Below are positions 29,437 to 39,330 of a stretch of 64,000 bases of DNA, piece after piece. A program made the position numbers and the translations under genes. The notes under the pieces were generated by a model. It saw only the letters and a list, made by a program, of their open reading frames with translations, was not told where the DNA came from and did not search any database. The first letter of the stretch is position 1; each line of letters begins with the position of its first letter. The DNA comes from Paenibacillus sp. OVF10 (GTDB lineage Bacteria; Bacillota; Bacilli; Paenibacillales; Paenibacillaceae), in NCBI GenBank assembly GCA_022836915.1, contig CP094668.1, positions 2,480,001 to 2,544,000 of the forward strand, read 5' to 3'.

Positions 29437-30426
29437 TTAATTTTTCTCGACGTTGCTCTCTGGATTCGCAATGCGCCATAACATCTGATCCACTGCACGC
29501 GCACCAAGCAACTCCTTGTTCACGTTAACTGTGGCAAGTAATGGGATATTGTCGTATAGATTATCAAATCCCGTGACAACACACTGATCGGGTACACGAA
29601 TACCCATACTCTCAAGGGCTTCTATGGTGTATAGCCCATAGAAATCATTCGCACATACAAACACTTCAGGCAGGTTAACCTCATTGATCACTGAAGTGAA
29701 CGTCTGGCGGAACTCATCCAATGCCTGATTACTCAGCTCGGGAATCTGGTGTATCTCCATTCCATGGCCCATGAGCACAGAAGTATAAGCAATCCAGCGT
29801 TCATAGAAGCTATGAGCATCCCCGATATTGCCAACGAACTGGAAGGTTTTGAAGCCCTTGCGGAGCAAATAGAGCATGATCTCGCGCATGGATGCAAAGT
29901 TATCGGTGAATATGCTGTCACTGTGAAAAACAGGGTCCAGATGATCCACCATCACAACCGGAATACTGAGACGTTTGATTTCAAGCAGAATCGGGGTCGA
30001 GATAGAGCCAACGGTAATGATTCCTCGAATGGCATCCGGGTTGAGCAGGGTAAATAGCTGGTCTGCTGAGGGTTCCGTTAAGGTCAGAATATTAATCCCT
30101 TTTTGGTTCAGCTTGGAAGAAATCCCGTTAAAGACGGGTCCCCAGTATACGGAATCTTGATTTTGGTACCGAACATTGGGAAACAAAATCAAGATGGTAC
30201 CGCTTGAACGTGTGTTCTTCGGTTCTTGAAGTTCATGGTTGTTATACAGTTCACCAGACAACATGCTGTTATCTTTGAAATATCCAAGTTTGCCAGCGGC
30301 CTTGAGAATGACATCCCTCGTTTGATCGCTAACTCCTGATTTTCCAGACAAAGCTCTTGACACCGCGAATTTCGACAAACCCGTAAAATGTGCAATCTCC
30401 TGAATTGTTACCTTTGTCTTCATCAT
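29437..30426 (-). CDS. LacI family transcriptional regulator of the mannan-type locus
   Basis: A 329-residue repressor: N-terminal HTH (VTIQEIAHFTGLSKFAVSRALSG, about 5-28), hinge, then a periplasmic-binding-protein-like sugar sensor (about 75-325) with LVCANDF-type (VFVCANDFYGLY) and VVTGFDNL motifs. It is divergent from the ABC locus that starts at 30953, so the 526-bp intergenic region with dyads is its likely target. Sugar effector unknown; manno-oligosaccharides are the guess from the GH26 at the end of the locus. Intact. Confidence 0.85.
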   Translation of the reverse strand: MMKTKVTIQEIAHFTGLSKFAVSRALSGKSGVSDQTRDVILKAAGKLGYFKDNSMLSGELYNNHELQEPKNTRSSGTILILFPNVRYQNQDSVYWGPVFNGISSKLNQKGINILTLTEPSADQLFTLLNPDAIRGIITVGSISTPILLEIKRLSIPVVMVDHLDPVFHSDSIFTDNFASMREIMLYLLRKGFKTFQFVGNIGDAHSFYERWIAYTSVLMGHGMEIHQIPELSNQALDEFRQTFTSVINEVNLPEVFVCANDFYGLYTIEALESMGIRVPDQCVVTGFDNLYDNIPLLATVNVNKELLGARAVDQMLWRIANPESNVEKN

Positions 30427-30487
30427 ACCATCCTTACACTCGTAGTTCTGCCGTATTCCTTATTTGGAGCGATATCCAACTGATCCT

Positions 30488-30493
30488 AGTATA
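30488..30493 (-). promoter_or_regulatory. Probable -10 of the lacI-type gene
   Basis: On the minus strand the region reads TGTTATACT, an extended -10, about 62 bp before the regulator start. The same TGTTAT element appears at other promoters of this window. Confidence 0.45.
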
Positions 30494-30629
30494 ACATGAT
30501 GTATTTCTCTTAATCTAATAACGGACAGAAGATTCAAAATGTTAGTGATGCACAGTATTTTAGGATGAACGTTCAACGTGACGGTAAGCATATTTTCAGA
30601 TAGAATGACGAATTTTGTCTGCTGAATTA

Positions 30630-30662
30630 TTATTTTGTTATTTTATAAAAATAACAAAATAA
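30630..30662. repeat. 33-bp AT-rich perfect inverted repeat
   Basis: Arms TTATTTTGTTATTTT (30630-30644) and AAAATAACAAAATAA (30648-30662) are perfect 15-bp complements around ATA. It lies in the middle of the 526-bp divergent intergenic region. It contains TTGTTA/TAACAA, so it could be an operator with a core like that at 30823-30843, or a structural element. Confidence 0.7.
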
Positions 30663-30790
30663 ACAAAGTTGGAATCATGGTTTTAATAAGTGTGTACTTA
30701 GAGTTCAGGATGTTGAATAAGCTGTAATGCGGGTATATTACAGTTTTATCAGCATTTTATCAGAATAATTAGAAAATGTTAACAACAAAA

Positions 30791-30806
30791 ATGTTGACGC
30801 TTACAT
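30791..30806 (-). promoter_or_regulatory. cre-like site (CcpA) over the -35 region
   Basis: The minus strand reads ATGTAAGCGTCAACAT, which fits the cre consensus TGWAANCGNTNWCA with one mismatch. It covers the -35 box of the ABC-locus promoter, a position that would give catabolite repression. Confidence 0.65.
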
Positions 30807-30822
30807 TTTGCTGTGTTAAATT
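30794..30822 (+). promoter_or_regulatory. Sigma-A promoter of the mannan-type ABC locus
   Basis: TTGACG (30794-30799), 17-bp spacer, TAAATT (30817-30822), about 130 bp before the first solute-binding protein. The remaining bases of the 30427-30952 gap hold the operators listed and a leader without reading frame. Confidence 0.7.
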
Positions 30823-30843
30823 TTGTTTGTCAAAAACAAACAA
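30823..30843. promoter_or_regulatory. Inverted-repeat operator at the transcription start
   Basis: TTGTTTGT (30823-30830) - CAAAA - ACAAACAA (30836-30843), a perfect 8-bp dyad immediately after the -10, where a LacI-type repressor would block initiation. Confidence 0.65.
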
Positions 30844-30952
30844 GAAAATAACAAATGGTGGTGGTTGTTTATTTTCGATTGGTTAATGAATGGGGTTAAC
30901 GATTTAGGGTGAACCATGATTGGTATACACATTCGGGGAGGTTGTTAAAATC

Positions 30953-32331
30953 ATGATGAGAAGATGGAATGTTCTACCTCTGATGTTATTGGCTGTGATT
31001 CTTTTTGTATCCGCTTGCAGTGGTGGGGGAACAACGCAGACTGGGACTGATGCAGAGGGAACAATGAACTCAGGCAACAGCACCGAAGTCGCTGAAACAG
31101 AAAAAGAAGGCGCAGTGGAAGAAGCTGTGGTTGATGTTCCTGATCTGGGTGGACGTGTCATCAAGGTCGCGGCCTGGTGGGACTTGAAACCGGCGGGAGA
31201 GACGGCCTCCGATAAGGCCAGACTTGATAAAATTGCAGAGGTCGAGAAGAAATACAACGTAAAACTGGAGTTTGTCAACGTACCTTTTGAAGAATACATG
31301 AACAAATTCACAACGTCTGCACTGGCTGGCGAACCGTTCGCCGACATCGTTCAGATGGAGTACAAATCCGCACTACCTGCCATCCTCAAAGGGCAACTAT
31401 TGCCCATCTCCGAATTCACTACACCTGAGAATAACATCAACCAAGAGGCTAATCTGATTGCAAAATATCCTGCCATTGCAGGCAACGAATACGCCTTCGA
31501 ATCTCCAACCAGCATTGGTCTGGGACTTCACTATAACCGTGACTTGTTCAAAAATTATCTTTGCCTGATCCGCAGGAACTGTATAACCAAGGCAAATGGG
31601 ATTGGGACAAATTCATGGAACTTGCCAAACAGGCAACCAAAGATACCAATAACGACGGCAAAACTGACGTATACGGATTTTCTGGCTGGGCGCTTGATGT
31701 TGTTCGTCATTTTACCGCTGCCAATGGTGGAACGATCGTGGATGATACCAATAGCAAAGAAGGATTGTCCGATCCGAAAACGATTGAAGCTGCTGAATTC
31801 GTCAAACGCCTGTATAACGTGGAAAATGTCGTGAAGGTCAAAACCGGCGACAAAACCAACTGGGAGGAAAGCAATACGTTCAAAGATGGAGATGTAGCTC
31901 TGTTCACCGCTGCTGAATGGCAGTTGGGCGATCTCACCTTTGCTGTTGGCGTTGTACCGATTCCGAACGGGCCACAGGGTAGCAAAGAGGTAACGTATGC
32001 AAACAACGCGGCATCGGCGAAGTTCATTCCAAAAGGTGTGGAAGATCCAAAGATCGTCTACCAAATCTATGAAGAGACCTTCGACATCCCGCAGATTGAA
32101 GAGTATCCAGGTCAAGATTATCTGGAGAGTCGTTATACCGACGAGAAGGATATTGCGATCATTCGCGAGCACATCGCCGGAACGGGCCGTATCTTGCTGG
32201 ATGATGCTTACACGGGTTACCCATTTGGAGATTATGTGAACGATATCATCAAAAACAACGCTTCCGTAACAGCGACAGCCGAGAAATACAAAGCACAGGC
32301 ACAAGCTGCCATTGATAAACTCGGCAAATAA
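30953..32331 (+). CDS. ABC transporter sugar-binding lipoprotein, first binding protein (one frameshift)
   Basis: Extracellular solute-binding protein family 1. ATG 30953 has GGGAGG upstream. The signal peptide ends in the lipobox VSAC (Cys22), followed by an acidic Ser/Thr/Glu linker and then the binding domain (LGGRVIKVAAWWDLKPAGET...). It breaks at the A5 run 31550-31554; the second frame continues LPDPQELYNQGKWDWDKFMELA to the stop. One added A gives 459 residues. It is the first gene of the locus and is followed by a hairpin that may favour its expression over downstream genes. Confidence 0.87.
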
Positions 32332-32364
32332 TAACAACACTTATCACCAGCAAACGATTCAGGC

Positions 32365-32403
32365 AGGGGCTCGTGTCGGCAAGGTTGCACGGAGCCCCTT
32401 TTC
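32365..32403 (+). terminator. Intercistronic (partial) terminator
   Basis: Stem AGGGGCTC (32365-32372) / GAGCCCCT (32392-32399) with a T-run TTTT, in the 127-bp gap between the first and second binding-protein genes. Such hairpins often let the binding protein be made in excess. Confidence 0.65.
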
Positions 32404-32458
32404 CTGAACCACCAAATCGGCATTGCTGGCATCAGCCTTGATGAGGAGGACTCGTAGG

Positions 32459-35385
32459 ATGGCTGGAATTCTACAACGTAAGACATGGATATTGTCCACA
32501 TTAATCATTGTGGCGGCAGCCTGCATCATTCTATATGTAACTTCCGGCGCTGATGTGAAGAGTGCAGACATTCCACCTGGCAATCTGCCTGCCATTGAAG
32601 TGGATGCAGTCTTGCAGCAGACCCGGCAGAAAAAGGGATACGAACAGTATCGATCCGGAACGGATCAGGCTTCGCAGCCGAATGTGGACATCACCATTGA
32701 AGCAGGAGATTACATAAAAGCCGAAGGTGAAGACGTCCGCAAACTGACTAATTATGAGGGAATGGAAGGGGTATCTCTCCATACCGGAGAGATCGGACAA
32801 GTCAATTGGAACATTAACGTGCCGGAGACCGGGCTGTATAACCTGTCCGCCATCTATTATCCCGTTGAAGGCAAGAGTTCGGCCATTGAGCGTGCATTGT
32901 ACATCGACGGTGAACTTCCTTTTGCGGAAGCCGCCTATTTGCAATTTGACCGGGTATGGGCGAATGAGAAAGATGTCGTGGAGCAGGACAATCAAGGTAA
33001 CGACCTTCGCCCGAGACAAGTGGAGGAACCTCGCTGGATGGAAGAAACGTTTCAGGACTCAGACGGGTATGAACAGGCTCCATTCAAGTTTTATTTGGAA
33101 AAAGGGGAACACACGCTAACGCTAAAATCATCGCGTGAACCCATGGTGATTCGATCCATTCGTCTTTTCAATGAGAAGACAGCCGTTCCTTACGCAGAGA
33201 CTGCGGGGGCACAACAGTCGGATACTTCCGGGCAGCCGAAGGATGTACTTATTCGCATTGAAGGAGAAGCCGCAATTGCCAAATCTTCACCTACGTTATA
33301 CCCGACCAGCGAAAGGTCAAGTTCTGCTGTATCTCCTTATAGCGCTTCCCAGGTACGCATCAATACGATTGGTGGCTTTAACTGGCGTTTGCCAAGGCAA
33401 TGGATTGAATGGGAAGTGGATGTACCGGAGAGCGGACTTTATCATATCGGTTTTACCGCACAGCAGAATTTTGTCAAAGGCATCTATTCTACACGCAAAT
33501 TGACCATTGATGGTGAAGTTCCATTTGCTGAGATGGCGAAAGCACCTTTCCGTTACCAAAGCGACTATCGCATTGACGTCATGGGCGGCAAGGAAGCATA
33601 CAAGTTTCACTTGGAAAAAGGAAAACATGTGCTACGGCTGGAGAACAGCCTCGGTGACTTTGCACCCCTTATCCGCAATGTGGAGGACAGTCTGTACAAC
33701 TTGAACTCCATGTACCGACGAATTCTGATGATTACAGGTACGAAGCCTGATGAATTCCGGGATTACCGGGTGGAGAAACAGATTCCGAACCTGCTGGAAG
33801 TGTTCAGCGGGGAAAGTAAACGACTCAAAGACGTGGCCGCACAGCTTCGTCTTCTGTCAGGACAGTCCAGCGATCAGGAAGCGCTGATCAAGACGATGGC
33901 GTTGCAACTAGACGAGATGATCGACAAGCCGGATACCATTCCGAGACGGCTTGCGGCTTATAAAACCAACACGGGTGGTCTCGGAACATGGGTGCAGCAG
34001 GCACGAGAGCAACCCCTTGAGATCGATGCACTGTACGTCACTTCGATCGACCGTGATATTCCCGGAACAGGCATGGGACCACTCGCGAAGCTTGGTCATG
34101 AAGCCAAGATATTCTATCATTCGTTCTTCATTGATTATAACCAGATCGGCAATGTAGCCACTTCAGAAGATCAGCGCACGGTAACTGTCTGGATTGGTAG
34201 CGGACGTGACCAGGCGAATACGATGAAAGCGATGATTGACAAGACCTTCACACCAGACAGTGGCATTAACGTGAATCTGAAGCTGGTGAATATGGGAACC
34301 TTGCTGCCAGCGACTTTGTCCGGTGAAGGTCCGGATGTAGCGATGCAGATCGGCAATGATCTGCCGGTGAACTTTGCGATGCGGAACTCGGCTGTAGATC
34401 TGACGCAATTCAGTGATTATAGCGCCGTGGAACAGGAGTTCAGGGAAAGTGCAATCGTGCCGTATGCCTATGATTCAGGCGTATATGCCCTGCCGGAAAC
34501 ACAAACCTTTAACATGCTGTTTTATCGTAAAGACGTGCTCGAAGAACTCGGGCTTGAAGTGCCTCAGAACTGGGAAGATGTCGAGGCTCTACTTGCGATT
34601 CTGAGCAAAAATCATATGGAATTTGGTATGCCGATAGTAACCCAGGCGAATATGCAGGGGTTAATATTCCGCCGAACTCGCAGTATGCCACGATGCTGCT
34701 TCAGAACGGAGGCGCCTTCTATCGTAATGATGACAAGGAGTCGGATCTGGATTCCCGGATCGGAATTGAGACGTTCAAGCAGTGGACGGAGTTCTATACC
34801 GATTACAAGCTGGAGCGGGAATATGATTTTGCCAACCGTTTCCGGACAGGACAGATGCCCATTGGGTTAACGGATTACACCATGTACAACCAGTTGTCCG
34901 TATTTGCACCGGAGATTCGGGGATTATGGGGATTCGTTCCTGTACCAGGAACCGTTCAGGCGGATGGAACCTTGAATCGGGATGTACCGGGTGGAGGTAG
35001 CGCAGTCATGATGCTGGAGGGTGCCAAGGATCAGGATGCGGCGTGGGAGTTCATGAAATGGTGGACCAGTACACCGATTCAGGCTGAATTCGGACGGGAG
35101 ATGGAAGGGCTGATGGGTGCGGCTGCCCGTTATCCAACGGCCAACATCAAGGCGCTGGATTCCCTGCCGTGGCCTGCGGAGGATTATGCGAATCTCAAAG
35201 CCCAATTCGAAACCGTGAAGGGCATTCCTGAAGTACCCGGTGGTTATTTTACAGGCCGCCATCTGTTCAATGCATTTTACAAAACCGTTGTTGGCCAAGT
35301 GGAAGCCAGGGAATCCATCATGGATTATACCCAATATATTCAGGACGAGATTCGCGTCAAACGTAATGAATTTGGTCTTCCGTAA
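32459..35385 (+). CDS. Large membrane-anchored solute-binding protein with two N-terminal carbohydrate-binding-like domains (one frameshift)
   Basis: A 975-residue protein after repair. ATG 32459 follows GAGGAGG. An N-terminal hydrophobic helix (about 12-32) ends in AAAC, a weak lipobox at best. Two similar beta-sandwich modules follow (about 85-260 and 280-430), each with IEWEVDVPESGLY/VNWNINVPETGLY and FYLEKGEHTLTLKS/FHLEKGKHVLRLEN, as in CBM6/35-like domains. The C-terminal half (about 560-975) is a family 1 binding protein (MGTLLPATLSGEGPDVAMQ). The frame breaks near 34631-34633; one base restores it. It probably docks oligosaccharides at the membrane for the permeases next to it. Confidence 0.8.
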
Positions 35386-35403
35386 GCAGAGGGAGGGTTA
35401 ATC

Positions 35404-36372
35404 GTGCCACAAATATCACTCCGAGACGGACAAAACAGTCCTCCTGAGAAAGCGTCAAGGATGGGCATGAAATCGTGGTGGAGCTGGAAGCTCCAGGAAA
35501 TGAAGGCCAGCAAACATTCCTATGTTCTGCTTGCACCTTATATGCTCCTGTTCCTCATGTTTACCGTGATTCCGGTTGTCATCTCGATCATACTCAGCTT
35601 CACCTACTTTAACATGCTGGAATTTCCGCGTTTTATTGGCTGGCAGAACTACACCCGCCTGTTTCTGGAGGATGATGTATTCCTGATTGCAATCAAGAAT
35701 ACGCTGCTGTTTGCCATTATTACCGGACCAATCAGTTATATTGCTTGCTTTGTCTTCGCGTGGATCATTAATGAGTTAACACCGAAATGGAGAGCGTTCA
35801 TGACGCTGATCTTCTACGCGCCCTCCATTTCGGGCAATGTGTATTTTATCTGGCTGATGATTTTTTCGGGAGATCGTTATGGTATTGCCAATGGGCTGTT
35901 GATCAAATGGGGTTTTCTGCTGGAGCCGATCCAATGGCTGAAGACAGAAGCTTACATTATGCCCATCCTCATTCTCGTGCAGCTATGGCTGAGTCTCGGA
36001 ACCGGATTTCTGGCGTTTATCGCCGGTTTGCAGACGGTGGACCGGACATTGTACGAAGCAGGAGCGGTGGATGGGATCAAAAATCGCTGGCAGGAGCTAT
36101 GGTACATTACCTTGCCTTCGATGCGTCCGCAGCTCATGTTCGGCGCAGTCATTCAGCTCACAACCTCGTTTGCCGTGGCCGATGTGTCGATCGCACTGGC
36201 CGGGTTCCCAAGCGTGAATTATGCGGCAGAGACGGTGGTCACCCACTTGATCGACTTCGGTACAACGCGGTTTGAGATGGGCTACGCATCGGCGATTGCC
36301 ACCGTACTGTTCATGATTATGGTGGGCACCAACTTGCTGGTACAGAAACTGCTTCGAAGGGTGGGAGAATAG
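35404..36372 (+). CDS. Carbohydrate ABC transporter permease (MalF-like)
   Basis: A 322-residue inner-membrane permease with six helices. The EAA loop reads LYEAGAVDGIKNRWQELWYITLP (about 216-238), which contacts the shared ATPase. No ATPase gene is in the locus, so an MsmX-like multitask ATPase encoded elsewhere is expected. GTG start with GAGGGAGGG upstream. The stop lies 2 bp before the next permease, implying a transporter pair. Intact. Confidence 0.88.
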   Translation: MPQISLRDGQNSPPEKASRMGMKSWWSWKLQEMKASKHSYVLLAPYMLLFLMFTVIPVVISIILSFTYFNMLEFPRFIGWQNYTRLFLEDDVFLIAIKNTLLFAIITGPISYIACFVFAWIINELTPKWRAFMTLIFYAPSISGNVYFIWLMIFSGDRYGIANGLLIKWGFLLEPIQWLKTEAYIMPILILVQLWLSLGTGFLAFIAGLQTVDRTLYEAGAVDGIKNRWQELWYITLPSMRPQLMFGAVIQLTTSFAVADVSIALAGFPSVNYAAETVVTHLIDFGTTRFEMGYASAIATVLFMIMVGTNLLVQKLLRRVGE

Positions 36373-36374
36373 CT

Positions 36375-37237
36375 ATGGCTGCAATTGCGACAGGCAAAAA
36401 GCGGGTGAATCGCTCGCTATCGGGAAGCCTCTCCTGTTTGCCCTTCTGCTCGTATTTGGTGCCTTCATGGTGCTGCCGTTGATCTATGCAATCAACAATG
36501 CATTCAAACCATTGGATGAGATTTTTACCTTTCCACCAACTTTGTTTGTCAAAAATCCCACGTTCAGCAACTTTACAGATCTGCTGAATCTGCTGAGTGA
36601 CTCGTGGGTGCCGTTCTCACGTTATATATTCAACACGGTATTTATAACAGGCATCGGTATCGTAGGCCATGTGCTGCTAGCTTCCGCAGCGGCGTACCCG
36701 CTTGCCAAGCATAAGTTTCCGGGCAAAGTATTCATGTTCCAGGTGGTCGTACTGTCACTGATGTTCACACCTGCGGTGACGGCCATTCCGAACTATATGA
36801 TCATGTCTTGGCTCGGATGGATTGACACGTACTGGGCTGTTATCATTCCGGCATTTGCCTATTCACTCGGGTTGTATCTGATGAAACAGTTCATGGAGCA
36901 GATCCCGGATGCACTGCTGGAAGCAGCCAAGATTGATGGTGCCAGTGAATACCGGATCTTTTGGTCCATTGTTATGCCTAATGTGAAGCCCGCGTGGCTC
37001 ACATTAATCATCCTGCTGTTCCAGATGTTATGGGGCAGTGATGGCAATGGATACATCTACAGCGAGCAGCTCAAGACTCTGCATTATGCAGCAGGTCAGA
37101 TTATTCAGGGCGGAATATCCCGGGCAGGAGCGGGTGCTGCGGTAGCACTGATTTTGATGAGTGTGCCGATCACGCTATTTATTTTCTCTCAGAGCCGAAT
37201 CATTGAGACGATGGCGAGTTCGGGCATGAAGGATTAA
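36375..37237 (+). CDS. Carbohydrate ABC transporter permease (MalG-like, one frameshift)
   Basis: ATG 36375 gives MAAIATGKKRVNRSLSG and breaks at GGG 36422-36424; the following frame starts KPLLFALLLVFGAFMVLPLI and carries the EAA loop LLEAAKIDGASEYRIFWSIVMP. One added G gives 287 residues with six helices, the usual MalG size. It pairs with the permease before it and the large binding protein. Confidence 0.87.
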
Positions 37238-37248
37238 GGGGGAACGAT

Positions 37249-38715
37249 ATGGCACGCACAGTGAAAAGATGGCTTGTTCTCCTGGCGGCAGTATCTCTGC
37301 TGCTGGTGAATGCCGTGCCTGCGGCGGCCTCCCCGGCGCCGTATGAGAGTTATAACTACAACTACTGGAAAGAGGCTGTACCTTCACCAGATGCCTATCT
37401 GCCCGAGCGTACGATATCAGGCCGTGACCTCGGCATTAGTGAGTTCAAAGACCCCGGTGATGTGAACGTTTCTCCCTCCGGGTTGATCTACATTTTGGAT
37501 AGCGGCAACAGCCGAATTGTTGTATTGGACCCAGGCTTTAAGCTGCTGCGCGTCATCGATGGATTCATGATGGATGGTAGCAAGGAGACCTTTAACCTTC
37601 CAAGTGGATTGTTTGTAGATGAAGAAGAACGCATATATGTCGCCGATACAGGAAACAGTCGTGTGGTTGTCCTTGATGGAGAGGGGACGCTGATACAAAC
37701 CATCACGAAGCCTGAGTCGGATATCCTATCGACCCAATTCCAGTTCCAGCCCTTGAAACTGACGGTTGATCATGTAGGCCGAGTGTATGTTGTGGCACAG
37801 GGAGTCTACGAAGGTATTATGCAGTTTGACGAGAGTGGGAAATTTATCGGATATGTCGGTACGAACAAAGTGGAGCGGGACTACGGCGAATATATCTGGC
37901 GCATGTTATCAACCAAAGCCCAGCGCGCACAGATGGTCCTCTTTGTTCCAACGGAGTTCTCCAATGCGGATATCGACCATAAAGGATTCGTGTATGCGAC
38001 GAATATTGATCCCGGCTCAAATGAACCGATCAAGCGGCTTAACCCGTCCGGCGAAGATGTACTGAAACGGTTTGGTTATTACGATGTCAAAGGCGATATC
38101 CGGTTCCGCAACAATCCGGGTCCCTCCAAACTGATTGATGTGAAAGTGCTGGGTAACGGCATGTACAGTGTATTGGATGCGACACAAAACCGGGTGTTCA
38201 CGTACGACGATGAAGGTCATCTGCTCTACATATATGGTGGCAAAGGAAATCAGGTGGGCACGCTCAAAACACCTGTCGCTATTGAACAATCGGGTGAGCA
38301 CCACTTGGTTCTGGATCGGGGCAAGAACAACCTTGTTGTCTATGAGCCAACCCGTTTTGGTGCCCGTGTGAATGAAGCGGTGGCACTCCACTATCGGGGC
38401 GAGGACACGGAGGCCGTAAATATATGGAGAGAAGTGCTGAAGCTGAATGCCAACTATGACATCGCTTATATCGGTATCGGCAAGTCCTTATTAATGGAGA
38501 AGAAAAACGAGGAAGCGCTAGGTTACTTCGAACTTGGAATGGATCGCAAGAGTTATTCTGTCGCGTTTAAGCGGCATCGGCGGGAGATGATGAAGGAACA
38601 TTTCGGTACATTCCTGACCGCTGTAATAGCGCTGATTGTCATTCTGATCCTGACCCGGGTGGCGGTTAAATGGAGACGGAGGAGGCAGGTTGATCGTGAA
38701 GCAGGATTTCATTAA
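37249..38715 (+). CDS. Secreted NHL-repeat protein with TPR and C-terminal membrane anchor
   Basis: A 488-residue protein: signal peptide (about 1-28, ending AAAS), six-bladed NHL/beta-propeller (about 60-370; units such as SGLIYILDSGNSRIVVLD and ERIYVADTGNSRVVVLD), a TPR-like helical part (about 380-450: EDTEAVNIWREVLKLNANYDIAYIGIGKSLL) and a C-terminal transmembrane helix (about 455-475) with a basic tail. The propeller would lie outside the membrane. No enzyme motif is seen; it may be a scaffold or polysaccharide sensor for the transporter. The Yip1 gene starts inside its 3' end. Intact. Confidence 0.8.
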   Translation: MARTVKRWLVLLAAVSLLLVNAVPAAASPAPYESYNYNYWKEAVPSPDAYLPERTISGRDLGISEFKDPGDVNVSPSGLIYILDSGNSRIVVLDPGFKLLRVIDGFMMDGSKETFNLPSGLFVDEEERIYVADTGNSRVVVLDGEGTLIQTITKPESDILSTQFQFQPLKLTVDHVGRVYVVAQGVYEGIMQFDESGKFIGYVGTNKVERDYGEYIWRMLSTKAQRAQMVLFVPTEFSNADIDHKGFVYATNIDPGSNEPIKRLNPSGEDVLKRFGYYDVKGDIRFRNNPGPSKLIDVKVLGNGMYSVLDATQNRVFTYDDEGHLLYIYGGKGNQVGTLKTPVAIEQSGEHHLVLDRGKNNLVVYEPTRFGARVNEAVALHYRGEDTEAVNIWREVLKLNANYDIAYIGIGKSLLMEKKNEEALGYFELGMDRKSYSVAFKRHRREMMKEHFGTFLTAVIALIVILILTRVAVKWRRRRQVDREAGFH

Positions 38716-39316
38716 GTTTCCACTGCATCTCATTTTTCACCCCATTGATGCATTCTGGGACCTCAAATCGGATAACCGGGGACGGCTGCTTGTTGCTTTT
38801 GCAGCATTGGCGCTTACCATTGTTATGATGATTCTGCAAAAGCAGTACGCAGGATTTCTCGTTAATTACATCGATCCTCGTACGATTAACAGCATCATCG
38901 AGATCGCCACGGTTGCAGTGCCATTCTTTCTATGGTGCATGGCCAACTGGGCTGTAACGACCTTAATGGAAGGAGAAGGCAAGTTCAGGGAAATCGTTCT
39001 GGCGACAGGTTACTCGCTCATTCCGGTTATTCTGATCTATGCCCCAATGATCGTGATCAGCCGCTTCATGGTACAGGAGGAGACTGCTTTTTATTATCTT
39101 TTTAATAGCATCGCGTTTTTCTGGTTTGTACTGCTTCTGTTCATTGGCATGATGACGGTGCACCAGTACACGGTGATTAGAACGATCATTACGATGGTGC
39201 TGACACTCATTGTGATGGGCATTATTGTATTCCTTGGCGCACTGGTCTTCAGCATGCTGCAACAGCTGTACGAATTCGGTTATAACATATACCGCGAGTT
39301 GATTTTTCGGACCTAA
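38696..39316 (+). CDS. Yip1 domain membrane protein
   Basis: A 206-residue polytopic membrane protein of the YIP1 family: FIKFPLHLIFHPIDAFWDLK is the cytoplasmic N-terminus, then about five helices, including ILATGYSLIPVILIYAP (read LATGYSLIPV), the family's most conserved segment. GTG 38696 has GGAGG about 10 bases upstream; a TTG at 38690 is the alternative. It overlaps the NHL gene by 20 bases. Bacterial Yip1 proteins have no settled function; here it is part of the polysaccharide locus. Confidence 0.8.
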   Translation: MKQDFIKFPLHLIFHPIDAFWDLKSDNRGRLLVAFAALALTIVMMILQKQYAGFLVNYIDPRTINSIIEIATVAVPFFLWCMANWAVTTLMEGEGKFREIVLATGYSLIPVILIYAPMIVISRFMVQEETAFYYLFNSIAFFWFVLLLFIGMMTVHQYTVIRTIITMVLTLIVMGIIVFLGALVFSMLQQLYEFGYNIYRELIFRT

Positions 39317-39330
39317 AGGAGGCGGCATCC

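Noticed and set aside
30427..30952. Possible small gene in the long AT-rich intergenic region
   Set aside because: No frame has both a start and a ribosome site; the region is explained by divergent promoters and dyads.
31555..32340. 261-codon minus-strand frame
   Set aside because: A shadow of the first binding-protein gene, whose plus-strand translation matches a known family.
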